A stretch of 64,000 nucleotides of DNA from Schistocerca nitens (Eukaryota; Arthropoda; Insecta; Orthoptera; Acrididae). The position numbers and the translations under genes were made by a program. Shown here one piece after another: positions 32,861-44,160 of the stretch (positions are counted from its first letter, which is position 1; each line of letters starts with the position of its first letter). The notes below the pieces were generated by a model. It searched no databases and had not been told where the DNA came from. It saw nothing but the letters and a program-made list of their open reading frames with translations. The stretch is from the NCBI RefSeq assembly GCF_023898315.1, contig NC_064621.1:538119383-538183382 (forward strand). Reading direction: 5' to 3'.

Positions 32861-34826
32861 AAAAAAGCAAGTACACAAAATTTTAGTGTTTATAGGAGCT
32901 AAAAGTAACACCTTTTTGTGTGACAGAAATGTCACAGGTGCATTGTTTCTCAGCTGAGGGTTTTCAGAAACGCTGTTCGAAATAACGTGTGAAGAATATT
33001 GTTTTAGAGATCTTGCTAAAAACATCGTCAGGTTAGATGAATGTACAACTGGCATCTAGTGTTTTCAACAGCTACGTAGCCAAATCTGGGAGTTGGGAAA
33101 TCCGAAGGTATCTTGAATGTTCCAGCATCTACAGAGATTTACTATAAATGTGTGGGCCGGTAATGTTCACAAACATGTCATTGGGCTGTGTCTTCCATCT
33201 AACACGCTCGGTGGATGAAACTGTTGTACGACGTATTGCTTGTTGGCTACTGTGTCGGGTTCTTCAGCCGAGATTTGTTTGAAAAATTTTCTGACGTTTC
33301 GCCAGCGCGGGTGACTTGCGTTGTCAATGCCTTACTCCACTGCTGGTGCGGACTAGGAATGTACAGCAGCCACTAACAATGCAGGATGAAGGTTTGACAA
33401 TGCCAGCCACTCGTGCTGGTGCAGCTTCAGAGAAACCATCATACAAACGTCGACCGAAGAAGTCGAGACAAAAGCCAACAAGATTTTTAGGTGTGTAGAA
33501 AGATGGCAGGGTGAAACAGAAACCTCCAGCCATTTAATAGTTTTAACCAATTTGTGCTTTCCGTTTTATGTTTGGTAGCTGGGACTTACAGGATGTCAAT
33601 TTAAGGTGTTATAGCATGTTAAACATATGCGTAGGACGATAATAAATGGCTAGATGCAAGTCATGGATGCATAAATACGAGATTTTTTCGTCCTGTAATT
33701 ATTTACTGGGTTTTGGAAGTATTTCTATTCATGAAACCCTTGTTGTACCAGGAGGTAAGTCGGTTGATTTGAAAATGAAGTGACCACACTGACGCTTGTA
33801 GAAGCTCGCGTAGAGAGCTAGCAAAGGTGTATCATTGTTACTCTCGAGGAAGTGAACAGAAAGATATTCGAACTTCCTGTCAGCTTAAAACTGACTGGGT
33901 TTTAACAGGGATAACTGCCTTTCGCGGTCAAGTGCTCAAGTGCTCTAACGTCTGAATATTTAGGTACGACCCCCTCCCTCTCACAGCTTTACTTTTGCCA
34001 GTAACTGAAGAATATGAGGGTTTAATGGTGCTGTTAGGAGTGCTCTTGTAATAGTAGCCCTCCAACATACTTTTCGGGACTAGCATTCCTGTAAGAAATG
34101 ACACTTTAAAGAAGTGGCTTAGTCGTTTTCAGAATTAATCTTTCACTCTGCATCGGAGTGTGCGCTTATTTTAAACAGCCTGGTGCTGCACCTAATTTCA
34201 GTGTGCCAGAAAGTTTCAAAACAGGAGGATAGTCAGGAGGATATTGTTTTGGTATATAGCGGTGTCGAGACGTTAGAGGAGAGAACAGCTGTCATAACAA
34301 CTAGAGCGAACCTACAGTGGGATCAAAGGTACAGGAACTTGTCAATGGTGACGGTACAGGTTTACTGATAATTATGCTCTTGCATCCCGTCTGGGTAACG
34401 ATTTACTACTTCGTAGAAGCTTTCCACACTTTGATGAAAGCATACTTCACTACCCCTAAGCCCATTACTCGGTGCGCTTGCGAACTACTGAAATGTGTTG
34501 CAGTTATGGCAGTTTATAACAGGATTAGCGGCTAATTTCGTTAGGCAGAATGTAGGCTATAAAACGGAAGCTGTATCACCTATCGTAGGGTCGCCGTGTT
34601 TATCCTGAGTTTATCCGCGCGTGAGGTGCGATCATGAATCCTGGCCTGTGCTATTCGGGAAACGTATTTTTTCAGCTGCGCTCCGCTCTGATTGAGTGCC
34701 ATTGGTGCTCTGAGTAATTATATTTCTCGCGCGCCCGTTTCCAATAACATTACACCCATTATGAACTAAAGCTAATATCTGTTGACGTCAGAATGCACTG
34801 GAAGCATATGTTTTGCGGGGATATGA

Positions 34827-34827
<1 letters not shown>
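32861..34827. other. Mostly unassigned; Penelope-like scrap near 33240-33330
   Basis: The words ttcagccgagatttgtttga and ctgacgtttcgccagcgcgg around 33260-33312 resemble 3' regions of Penelope-like elements. This is recognition from memory and is weak. The remaining frames (33316-33498, 34183-34535) show no domain. Confidence 0.35.
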
Positions 34828-34904
<77 letters not shown>

Positions 34905-34929
34905 AAGAAAGAGAGAAAGAGAGAAACAG
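34828..34929. repeat. Compound microsatellite (TG)n(AG)n
   Basis: About 16 TG repeats (34828-34859) run into about 20 GA repeats (to about 34900). A purine-only stretch with AAAG interruptions follows. The overlapping arginine/glutamate-rich frames are artefacts of it. Confidence 0.97.
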
Positions 34930-35575
34930 ATAGACATAACCTGGTCATCATGTGTATTTTCCCTAGTAAAAATATTTTAACGCCACACGTTTCACACAAT
35001 TCCAAGGACACTGCATTTTCAACAAAACGAAAAAATCTGAAGACTGGAGTTTAAAAACGTGACAGAAACGTTATTTCGAAAGACTCGATAGAGGGCACTC
35101 TTAATTTTCTTCCTTTCCACGGAACTGTTAACAAAGTAGATATCTGATAATGTGTCACAATACTTATTCAAAGAGCTGTTCAATAAGAAAGACATAACTA
35201 ATGCGAAATCGGCCGCTGTGAATGTGACTGAAACGTGCGCAGATGAACTGCCACCTTGGAATTACATGAGCAACCCAGAGATGTGCTGCACGTATGGTAA
35301 TTACAGTATCTGTGAATTAAAGAAGTACTCGTCGCGGTAAACTAGTCTCGGTCACAAAAAAAATAATTTACTAACTTTTTACTCTATATTAACAATGGAA
35401 CAAGGTGAATAATATTCATAATGAAAAGCGACTACGTCCGTTCACGGGGGTCTTTGAATTTTGTACACTGTACGAGTACATCGGAACGTACAAAATACCA
35501 CACAGTGCTGCGACGAATCGGAACTTATGAGAAAAAATTCAGTAAATAATAAGAGCATGAAAAAGAAGCAAAATA
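34930..35575. other. Unassigned stretch
   Basis: I see no coding block or repeat. Confidence 0.5.
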
Positions 35576-36919
35576 CACTAAAAAACTAAAGGAACTGGTA
35601 CACCTCCCTAATATCGTGCATGGCCCCCGCGAGCGCGCAGAAGTGCCGTAAAACGACGTGGCATGGACTCGAGTAATGTCTGAAGTAGTTCTGGAGGGAA
35701 CTGATATCATGAATCCTGCAGGGGTGTCCATAAATCCGTAAGAGTACGAGGTGGTGGAGATCTCTTCTGAATAGCACGTTCCAAGGCATCCCAGAGATGC
35801 TCAATAATGTTCATTTCTTGGGAGTTTGGTTGCCAGCGGAAGTGTTTAAACTCAGAAGTGTGTTCCTGGAGCCGCTCTGTAGCAATTCTGGACGTGTGTG
35901 ATGTCGCATTGACCTGCTAGAATTGACCAAGACAGTCGGAATGCACAATGGACATGAATGGATGTATGTGATCAGACAGGATTCTTACGTACGTGTCACC
36001 TGTCAAAAAAATGGTTCAAATGCCTATGAGCACTATGGGACTTAACATCTGAGGTCACAGTCCCCTACACTTAGTACTACTTAAACCTAACTAACCTAAG
36101 GACAGCACACACATCCATGCCCGAGGCAGGATTCGAACCTGCGACCGTACCAGCAGCGCGGTTCCGGACTGAAACGCCTATAATCGCTCGGCCACAGCGG
36201 CCGGCTCACCTTTCAGAATCGTATATAGACGTATCAGGTGTCCCACATCACTCCAACTGCACACGCCCCACACTATTACAGAGCCTGCTGACAAGCACGG
36301 CCGGTGGGTTCATGAGTTTGTCTCCACACCCGTACTCGTCCATCCGCTCGATGCACTTGAAACGAGACTCGTCCGACCAGGCAACATGTTTCCGGTCATC
36401 AACAGTCCAATGTTTGTGTCGACGGGCGCAGGCGAGACGTAGAGCTTTGTCTCACGCAGTCATCAAGGTTACACGAGTGTGCCTTCGGCTCCGAAAGCCA
36501 CTATGGGTGATGTTTCGTTGAATGGTTCGCACGCTGACATTTGATGATGGCCAGTTTTGAAATCTGCAGCAATCTGAGGAAGGGCTGCGCTTCAGTCAAG
36601 CTGAACGATTCTCATCAGTAGCCGTTGGTCGCGTCCTTACAGGATCTTTTTCCGGCCGCAGCGATGTCGGAGATTTGATGTTTTACCCGATTCCTGATAC
36701 TCACAGTACACTCGTGAAATGGTAGTATGGGAAAATCCCCACGTCCAAACTCATTTAAATCTTAATAACCTGCCACTGTAGCAGCAGTGACCAACTCAAT
36801 AACTGCACCGGGCACTTGTCTTATATAGGCGTTGCCGACCCCAACACCGTATTCTCCCTGTTTACATCTCTCTGTATTTGAATGCGCATACCCAGAACAG
36901 TTTCTTTGGCGGTTCAGTG
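35576..36919 (-). mobile_element. Tc1-like family C element, both ends present, decayed
   Basis: The left end is cactaaaaaactaaagg after TA (35574-35575). The right end, reverse-complemented, is cactgaaccgccaaagaaac, with TA at 36920-36921. The minus-strand C-terminus reads NIIEHLWDALERAIQKRSPP, with PRRFTALLRARGGHARY nearby. N-terminal blocks are recognisable only by comparison with the copy at 46003. Many frameshifts and an inserted SINE. Confidence 0.82.
36006..36204 (-). mobile_element. SINE (type I head) inside family C element
   Basis: In the minus-strand direction it has the head (ccgctgtggccgagcg), B box (ggttcgaatcctgcc) and the common tail. The flanks are tcacctgtca and tcacctttca, so the target duplication has one mismatch. 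Confidence 0.88.
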
Positions 36920-36921
36920 TA

Positions 36922-38207
36922 CTTGAACTATAGATATTTTGGAGGCAGAGCGATTCGTCCCTAACAGTTAACATTCATTTTACAAGTACAAAACACGTGA
37001 TACCATCTCGCTCACTTTGTTCGCCAGACGAAATAGAGGAAACTAAAAATTTAAACGTACGTTCGACGAGATGAACCTCGGATTTCGGAAGGATATGGGA
37101 GGAAACTGGCCGTGTCCTCTTCAGAGAAACCTTTAGAGCTTTGCTTAATAGATTTGGTTACACCATACCATCATATCATTTGGCACGCAAAGGAGCCCAA
37201 ATCGTTGCCCTGTTCCCTATGTTCCATGAAACCTCTGGTACAGTCCCACATAACTGCCTAGTACACAACTCCGTTTCCAGAAGGGGTGGAACTTTGTGTC
37301 TGACTCTTCCACAGCAATGTGACATTACCTTAAAGTAACTTTATTAAGTTCTTATTTGTGTATATGATATTGTACAATTTTATGATTTTAATGTGTTATC
37401 GCGTTTGTACGTGATATCATGAACATACCAGTGTTGCTCAAGTACGTCATGGCAGTCTCACAATACACTTTTGTGAATGGAATGATGTATGTGACTGGAA
37501 TATATGAGGAATATCGTTTCCAATCGTATTACGTACACAAATCATAATTTTACAGGAAGAGAAAAACCAAATGAAATATGTCAAAATTCTCGACGGCAGG
37601 ACCTAGGTATTTAAATTACGTTCCAGAAATAGTCATGATTTAAATCATTTCCCAATGCTTTAAGGCGCCATTATCAGTTTTAAATTGCGCTTAACATGTT
37701 GTGAACCAATTCACGGAACAAAATACGTTTTCATCCATTCATATGTTCGCATAATATGGTTTGAAAGGTTCATTTCAGTTTTATTGATTATATTATTGGA
37801 TACATGCCATCAGGTAAAAAAATACAGTTTTAATAAGTTGTTGACAGTAGTCTGGCAAGAGGAGGGTCAAAATTCTTTAAATGTGCATCTCGGTTGAAGT
37901 ACATAATGCGAAAAATGCCTCTTCACTACTTAACCACAGATAGCAAAGCTCAATTAAAGTATAAAAACACGCATTCACGCAATATTTTCAATACTAATTA
38001 CTTATCAGTGCACCGAAATTATAAATTGCGGTAGAAATGATCATTGATAAGGTCCATCAGGCGTTGTTACTTTCTGAGCTTCCTTTTCAAGCTGTCTTTT
38101 AGTTTTTCCAGCTCTGATTATCATTCTACCCCCTTTCGATCGCTCTCCCATGGAAAAAATAGCTAGCACATGGTGGTCAAAAGAGCACAGTCATGCAATC
38201 AATACTA
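36922..38207. other. Unassigned AT-rich stretch
   Basis: No domain in the short frames (37141-37338, 37685-37897) and no terminal repeats. Confidence 0.55.
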
Positions 38208-39526
38208 CGAGGTGCATTCAAGTTCTAAGGCCTCCGATTTTTTTCTCCGGACTGGAAAGAGATAGAAACATTCTCATTGTTTTAAAATGAGGCCGCATTC
38301 ATTGTCAATACGTCCCAGAGATGGCAGCACCGTACGGCAGATGGAATTTTATCGCCAGCGGCGAGAATGAGAACTGTTTTAAATACTTAAAATGGCGACG
38401 TTTTCCTTACTTGAACAGCGTGCAATCATTCGTTTTCTGAATTTGCGTGGTGTGAAACCAATTGAAATTCATCGACAGTTGAAGGAGACATGTGGTGATG
38501 GAGTTATAGATGTGTCGAAAGAGCGTTCGTGGGTGCGACAGTTTAATGAAGGCAGAACATTGTGTGACAACAAACCGAAACAACCTCGGGCTCGCACAAG
38601 CCGGTCTGACGACATGATCGAGAAAGTGGAGAGAATTGTTTTGGGGGATCGCCGAATGACTGTTGAACAGATCGACTCCAGAGTTGGCATTTCTGTGGGT
38701 TCTGTGCACACAATCCTGCATGACGACCTGAAAATGCGAAAAGTGTCATCCAGGTGGGTGCCACGAATGCTGACGGACGACCACATGGCTGCCCGTGTGG
38801 CATGTTGCCAAGCAATGTTGACGCGCAACGACAGCATGAATGGGACTTTCTTTTCGTCGGTTGTGACAATGGATGAGACGTGGATGCCATTTTTCAATCC
38901 AGAAACAAAGCGCCAGTCAGCTCAATGGAAGCACACAGATTCACCGCCAACAAAAAAATTTCGGGTAACCGCCAGTGCTGAAAACATGATGGTGTCCATG
39001 TTCTGGGACAGCGATGGCGTAATCCTTACCCATTGCGTTCCAAAGGGCACTGCGGTAACAGGTGCATCCTACGAAAATGTTTTGAAGAACAAATTCCTTC
39101 CTGCACTGCAACAAAAACGTCCGGGAAGGGCTGCGCGTGTGCTGTTTCACCAAGACAACGCACCCGCACATCGAGCTAACGTTACGCAACAGTTTCTTCG
39201 TGACAACAACTTTGAAGTGATTCCTCATGCTCCCTACTCACCTGACCTGGCTCCTAGTGACTTTTGGCTTTTTCCAACAATGAAAGACACTCTCCGTGGC
39301 CGCACATTCACCAGCCGTGCTGCTATTGCCTCAGCGATTTTCCAGTGGTCAAAACAGACTCCTAAAGAAGCCTTCGCCGCTGCCATGGAATCATGGCGTC
39401 AACGTTGTGAAAAATGTGTACGTCTTCAGGGCGACTACGTCGAGAAGTAACGCCAGTTTCATCGATTTCGGGTGAGCAGTTAATTAGAAAAAAAATCTGA
39501 GGCCTTAGAACTTGAATGCACCTCGT
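38208..39526 (+). mobile_element. Complete mariner element (1,319 bp)
   Basis: The terminal inverted repeats begin cgaggtgcattcaagttcta on both strands. They match for about 35 bp with one mismatch, then the T-run differs in length. TA flanks both ends (38206-38207 and 39527-39528). Size, ends and open frame are those of a full-length mariner. Confidence 0.97.
38392..39450 (+). CDS. mariner transposase, intact, DD34D (352 aa)
   Basis: The ATG start is MATFSLLEQRAIIRFL. The N-terminal half holds two helix-turn-helix segments: IEIHRQLKETCGDGVID at about residues 22-40, and MTVEQIDSRVGISVGSVHTI at about 88-107. A linker with SRWVPRMLTDD, equivalent to the WVPHEL box, follows at about 121-131. 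The catalytic triad is D in VVTMDETW (about 163), D in FHQDNAPAH (about 255) and D in YSPDLAPSDFWLFP (about 290). Exactly 34 residues separate the last two. The C-terminus is CEKCVRLQGDYVEK. No stop or frameshift interrupts the frame, and the length is normal for mariner. The enzyme would cut and paste the element at TA sites. Activity is not proven by integrity. Confidence 0.97.
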   Translation: MATFSLLEQRAIIRFLNLRGVKPIEIHRQLKETCGDGVIDVSKERSWVRQFNEGRTLCDNKPKQPRARTSRSDDMIEKVERIVLGDRRMTVEQIDSRVGISVGSVHTILHDDLKMRKVSSRWVPRMLTDDHMAARVACCQAMLTRNDSMNGTFFSSVVTMDETWMPFFNPETKRQSAQWKHTDSPPTKKFRVTASAENMMVSMFWDSDGVILTHCVPKGTAVTGASYENVLKNKFLPALQQKRPGRAARVLFHQDNAPAHRANVTQQFLRDNNFEVIPHAPYSPDLAPSDFWLFPTMKDTLRGRTFTSRAAIASAIFQWSKQTPKEAFAAAMESWRQRCEKCVRLQGDYVEK

Positions 39527-39528
39527 AC

Positions 39529-40047
39529 AATGTGTGCTGCAAGACCAAAATAGTGGGAACAGCCAACAAAAGAGCGGGCTCATACCGCAGTTTGGGGAAT
39601 ATGTCTTGAACATAATAAATTTTGAACCGTCGGTTGTGGCGTGCATAATACTACTGATCGGTTTCATGCTTTTCATCACTAAAATACTATGGGAAAGAAT
39701 ACAAAATGACTTGATCTGACTCCACAGCGTTAAAGAACGTACCACAGTTGGGGTGAAAACGTATAAAACTATATTTTGACTTCGGCTGCATTTAATATGC
39801 TATAAAACGATTCTCCTTAAGTGATACTGTGATTGTATGATTACTCACATAAGAGTAGTTATTGTATGTTTGATATGGCTGCATGTAAAAGATGAAAACC
39901 AATATAATAAGAAATCTTCCTTTTCCGGTTTCTAACCCAGCTGACAATGCTAATTTCTCCGGCAGTTTGTCCTAGACGCGTTTTTTATGTGCTCCGATCA
40001 TAATCCTCCATCTGCTAGTTGCCCGGTTTCCATTCGGACTGTGACGT
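39529..40047. other. Unassigned stretch
   Basis: No recognised feature. Confidence 0.5.
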
Positions 40048-41152
40048 ATTGTTTCTCAACCTCTCTGAGGTCATTACCCCTGAGGGCACTCAGATACTAG
40101 CTGCTACCGTCCCAACTCCTCAAACCCGCCTCTCTCCTCTACCTTGCTTAACGTCAGTTCCCAGCTACACTTAAGAATGAAAAAGAATTTTCTTTGAACA
40201 CATTCATTTTTAAAATGATGAAAGATGAATGATGTTAAGCTTTTGCAGGTTCTTTATTAAACCATAAGACAATTGCTATGGCTTATTTGTTACAACTATT
40301 TTTATAGAATGATGAAACAATTCTCAGTGCCTTACGTCTGTTACCTAAACCACCTCCTCCGAAAAGAAAGCTCTCTATCCACATTGATGGTAGATGTTTG
40401 TTACAAAATATGCTTCCTCTCCACCACTCCTCTCCCTAGCGACACTTGCTTTACTCGTATCCTGCACCTCCACTCAAAAGCAACTACATTAAAATATGTG
40501 AACCATATTTAGGCCCACTGCTTGTAAGTGACTCCTTACTTCTGAACTGGCAGATACTGGAAGACTTCGGGCTGCAAATGCTTTGTGTCTGGCCATTGTT
40601 CCTAATAATAATAACTATAACAATAATACAGTGTAGGCCGTAGAGCAGTGTAGTAGCCATTACACAGTAACTGTTGTGCAGTCAGTTAGTTCATTTACTG
40701 TTATGAGTTGAATAATAAATCCTTTCACGGTCTCTTGCAGGAACTACCTATTAATTGAGCAGGCGTTTTCATGAGATGTTTAACCATATGTGATAAATGT
40801 GTCTTAATTTTAGTCACAGATGCGTGGAACGAAGTACAAAGTAGGTGTCTAGTACGTGGATTACGTGAGGAAGATGTCTGTACGTTCGTTTAACAGAATG
40901 TAAGCCCCATCACATTGTGTCATGCATTTATGCTAGTGTTTGGAAAAAAGACGTAATTATTGGTAGCTTATTTAATCAGTATCACAGTCCTACGAAATAA
41001 CGATAATACTAATAATCTTGTAAAAATAATTTAATATTGAGACCGAAACACAATTGTACACTTTTGTTCTTAACCCACAGAATTTACACTTTATCCCTTA
41101 GTCGATAACTACCCTCCCCCCTTCCCCTGCCCCTCCCTGTTGGCAACCACTA
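40048..41152. mobile_element. Possible non-autonomous hAT-like element
   Basis: The left sequence is gtttctcaacctctctgagg, then tcattacccctgagggc. The right end on the minus strand is ctagtggttgccaacaggga. Both resemble the C.GTGGTT..CAACC ends of hAT elements. The duplication and exact ends are unclear. The interior has no transposase. Confidence 0.35.
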
Positions 41153-41255
41153 GTGTAGAAGAACATTTTCTGGGTCTCTTTCAGTGTGCAGCAACTTTCC
41201 AGTTTTTCCTTCCGTTTTGTTTGGTAACTTATTTGTGCCTTAGTGGCTATCTTCA

Positions 41256-41446
41256 AAAATTTTTCAAATGACTCTAAGCACTATGGGACTTAACATCTGA
41301 GGTCATCAGTCCCATAGACTTAGAACTACTTAAACCTAACGACATCACACACATCCATGCCCGAGGCAGGATTGGAACCTGCGACCGTCGCAGCAGCGTG
41401 GTTCCGGACTGAAGCGCCTAGAACCGCTCGGCCACAAAGTCCGGCA
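41256..41446 (-). mobile_element. SINE (type I head), 11-bp target duplication
   Basis: It has the typical head, B box (ggttccaatcctgcc, one change) and tail. ggctatcttca is at 41245-41255 and 41447-41457. A short deletion removes ctaaccta from the body. Confidence 0.93.
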
Positions 41447-41576
41447 GGCTATCTTCAGTTATGACTACTTTAACACCTTCTGTCGTCAGATCTTGAATAT
41501 CGGGAGAGTCTCACTCCCCCATGATCATGGCATAGAAGGGCGCAAAATAGGAAGGTTGTTGTTCTTGTTGTGGTCT

Positions 41577-42281
41577 TCAGTACAAAGACTGGTTTGATGA
41601 AGCTCTCCATGCTACCCTATCCTGTGCAAGCCTCTTCATCTCCCAGTACCTACTGCAACCTACATCCTTCTGAATCTGCTTAGTGTATTGATCTCTTGGT
41701 CTCCCTCTACGATTTTTACCCTCCACGCTGCCCTCCAATACTACATTGGTGATCCCTTCATGCCTCATAACGTGTCCTATCAACCGATTCCTTCTTCTAG
41801 TCAAGTTGTGCCACAAATTCCTCTTGCCTCCAGTTGTATTCAGTACCTCCTCATTAGTTACGTGATCTATCCATCTAATCTTCAGCATTCTACTATAGCA
41901 CCACTTTTCGAAAGCCTCTATTCTCTTCTTGTTTAAACTATTTATCGTCCATGTTTCACTTCTATACATAGCTACACTCCATACAAATGCTTTCACAAAA
42001 GACTTCCTGACACTTAAATCTATACTCGATGTTAAGAAATTTCTCTTCTTTACAAACGCTTTCCTTGCCATTGCCAGTCTACATTTGATATTTTCTCTAC
42101 TTTGACCATCATCAGTTACTTTGCTTCCTAAATAGCAAAACTCATCTACTACTTTGTGTGTCTTATTTCCTAATCTAATTCCCTCAGCATCAACTGACTT
42201 AATTCGACTACATTCCATTATCCCCGTTTTGCTTTTGTTGATGTTCATCTTACATTCTCCTTTCAAGACACTGTCCATCAC
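41577..42281 (-). pseudogene. RTE LINE protein, C-terminal region (234 codons open)
   Basis: This is the C-terminal domain that follows the RT palm in RTE-type LINEs. It has NINKSKTGIM, the YLGS box, SVAMYRSETWTINS and a HVMRHEGI block. The GRPR-type basic motif and the final AQDRVAWRASSNQSL follow. The open part begins at a non-ATG codon just after a stop near 42290, so this is a piece of a longer dead gene. The homologous fragment at 50049-50520 has the same ending. Confidence 0.85.
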
Positions 42282-42659
42282 ATTCAGCTGCTCTTACACG
42301 TCCTTTTCTGTCTCTGACAGAATTACAACGTTGTCGGCATACCTCAAAGTTCTTATTTCTTCTCCAATGATATTTATTCCTACTCCAAATTTTTCTTTTG
42401 TTTCCTTTACTGCTTGCTCAGTATACAGATTGAATAACATCGGAGATAGGCTACAACCCTGTATCACTCCATTCCCAGCAACTGCTTCCCTTTCGTGCCC
42501 ATCAATTCTTGTAACTACCATCTGGTTTTTGTACAAATTGTAAATAGCCTTCCGTTCGCTGTATTTTAACCCTGCCACCTTCAGAATTTCAAAGAGAGTA
42601 TGAAAGGTGGCTACACTGAGCCACAGCGCCAGAGATCGCGCTAGAGAGTATTGTTCCGC

Positions 42660-42840
42660 CGCCTCCACTGGCAGTGATTATTGAGAACTCGTGGTGAGCA
42701 GTGCTTTGGGAGAACTCGTGGTAGTCAGTGCTGAGATGTCGTAGTGAGGAGTGTTTGTTGAGATGAGCTAGTAGGCAGTGCTTGCTGAGATGTGATACTG
42801 AAAAGTTCTTGTTGAGATGTGATAGTAGCGAGTCGGTGTG
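42660..42840. repeat. Subterminal degenerate repeats of the foldback element, left arm
   Basis: Four to five imperfect units contain gagaactcgtggt or gagatgtcgtagtg followed by agcagtgctt-like sequence. The mirror set lies at about 44660-44840. Confidence 0.75.
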
Positions 42841-43338
42841 GAGAGATTGTAATGTCTAGAGTGCTTTTCATCAATATAAATTAAGGTAACAAACTACTTT
42901 TCTTTTCTTTCTCATTATTTCAATGTCCTGAATAATGCGTCATTACAGGTTCAGTCAACAAAGCATCTGGCTTGTGTTCTTGTATTAGAGTGTAATTCTG
43001 GTTTTCTTGAGTAATTATGGTATTTCTATTTTCTTTAATTAATTCAGTATAAATGATATTTAAAATATCTTGTGTTGTTGAAGAAGAACCGTGCCAGATG
43101 CGTACGTTGAGTCATACTTCCACACACAGAACAGTTACACTTGTGCTTTGGTTTCGTAGGTTTTATAGTTGCTGGGGATTTAATTAATTAATTGTGTTAA
43201 TGAAAATTTCCATTTCATTCTTTGTTGTTCTATGCAGTCAGATTGCGTAATAATACTAGTCAGGGCCAACCGTTACGAGACTTCGTAACCGAACAGACAG
43301 CTACTAAAGCAAAAAATTAAAATTATTTGCATTCTATT

Positions 43339-43602
43339 TTAATTAAGCCCCCATGCACGTTGTAAATTTAACTCTGAAAATTTTTGTACTATCACGCGAT
43401 CTCTTTCTTCCTGTTCTCGATCCTGTTCCCTTTGTCTAATCTCTACTGCAATTAATCTATTATTGTGAGAATTCAAAATCGGTTGTACTTCTTCTCTGAT
43501 TTCTTTCTTTAATTCATCTTTCATATTTTTGAAACATGTCCCTATTCGTGAGTCTAACCGTGTTTCCATTGTTTCCCTATTTGTTTCCAACCGTGTTGCC
43601 AA
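43339..43602 (-). pseudogene. Coiled-coil reading frame, left arm (fragment)
   Basis: The 87-codon minus-strand frame reads ATRLETNRETMETRLDSRIG to AWGLN and ends at the same stop as the right-arm gene. It has one copy of the 33-residue unit where the right arm has two. It has no ATG near its start, and its reading is lost at the inner arm boundary. It is a duplicate of the C-terminal half of the right-arm frame. Confidence 0.8.
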
Positions 43603-43614
43603 AGTTCACAGAAT

Positions 43615-44160
43615 ATGAGATTAACGATAGAAGATTCTGAAATAGTATCGAACACAAATAGCTTTACAGCCATGACGAAGGAAACTGGTTTTGTGGGAAA
43701 TGTTAGGGGCGAAAGGAATTTCGAACAAGTTAATACGGAGCAGTTGATGGGTGTAATATTAAATTTGGCATCTGAATTAAAAACACATATGGGAACTTTG
43801 GCAACACGGTTGGAAACAAATAGGGAAACAATGGAGACACGGTTAGACTCACTGGGATCACAGTTACGATCTGAATTAGAAACAGAGTTGGGAACTTTGG
43901 CAACACGGTTAGAAACTGATATGGGAACAATGGAAACACGGTTAGACTCACGAATAGGGACATGTTTCAAAAATATGAAAGATGAATTAAAGAAAGAAAT
44001 CAGAGAAGAAGTACAACCGATTTTGAATTCTCACAATAATAGATTAATTGCAGTAGAGATTAGACAAAGGGAACAGGATCGAGAACAGGAAGAAAGAGAT
44101 CGCGTGATAGTACAAAAATTTTCAGAGTTAAATTTACAACGTGCATGGGGGCTTAATTAA
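43615..44160 (+). CDS. Coiled-coil protein of unknown function in the foldback element (181 aa)
   Basis: The ATG is at 43615, in the unique 185-bp centre, and the frame runs into the right arm. Residues about 40-165 are highly charged with heptad-like spacing. GTLATRLETNRETMETRLDS (60-79) recurs as GTLATRLETDMGTMETRLDS (93-112). A KKEIREEVQPIL segment and an RQREQDREQEERDR stretch follow, then the hydrophobic end LNLQRAWGLN. There is no signal peptide, zinc knuckle or DDE motif. A coiled-coil structural or Gag-like role is conceivable but unproven. The stop codon is shared with the left-arm fragment. I do not recognise the family. Confidence 0.6.
   Translation: MRLTIEDSEIVSNTNSFTAMTKETGFVGNVRGERNFEQVNTEQLMGVILNLASELKTHMGTLATRLETNRETMETRLDSLGSQLRSELETELGTLATRLETDMGTMETRLDSRIGTCFKNMKDELKKEIREEVQPILNSHNNRLIAVEIRQREQDREQEERDRVIVQKFSELNLQRAWGLN

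Noticed and set aside
34827..35054. Frames rich in VCVC / REREREKK
   Set aside because: They are translations of the TG/AG microsatellite.
36117..36521. 134-codon frame beginning MPEAGFEPATV, and similar ones at 29776, 52129 and 61925
   Set aside because: The N-terminal phrase is the translation of the SINE B-box region. The frames simply run from SINE into flanking transposon.
38407..38890. Several minus-strand frames over the mariner gene
   Set aside because: They are shadows of the intact plus-strand transposase, without domains.
42154..42543. 129-codon plus-strand frame
   Set aside because: It is antisense to the RTE reverse transcriptase, whose catalytic motifs are on the minus strand.
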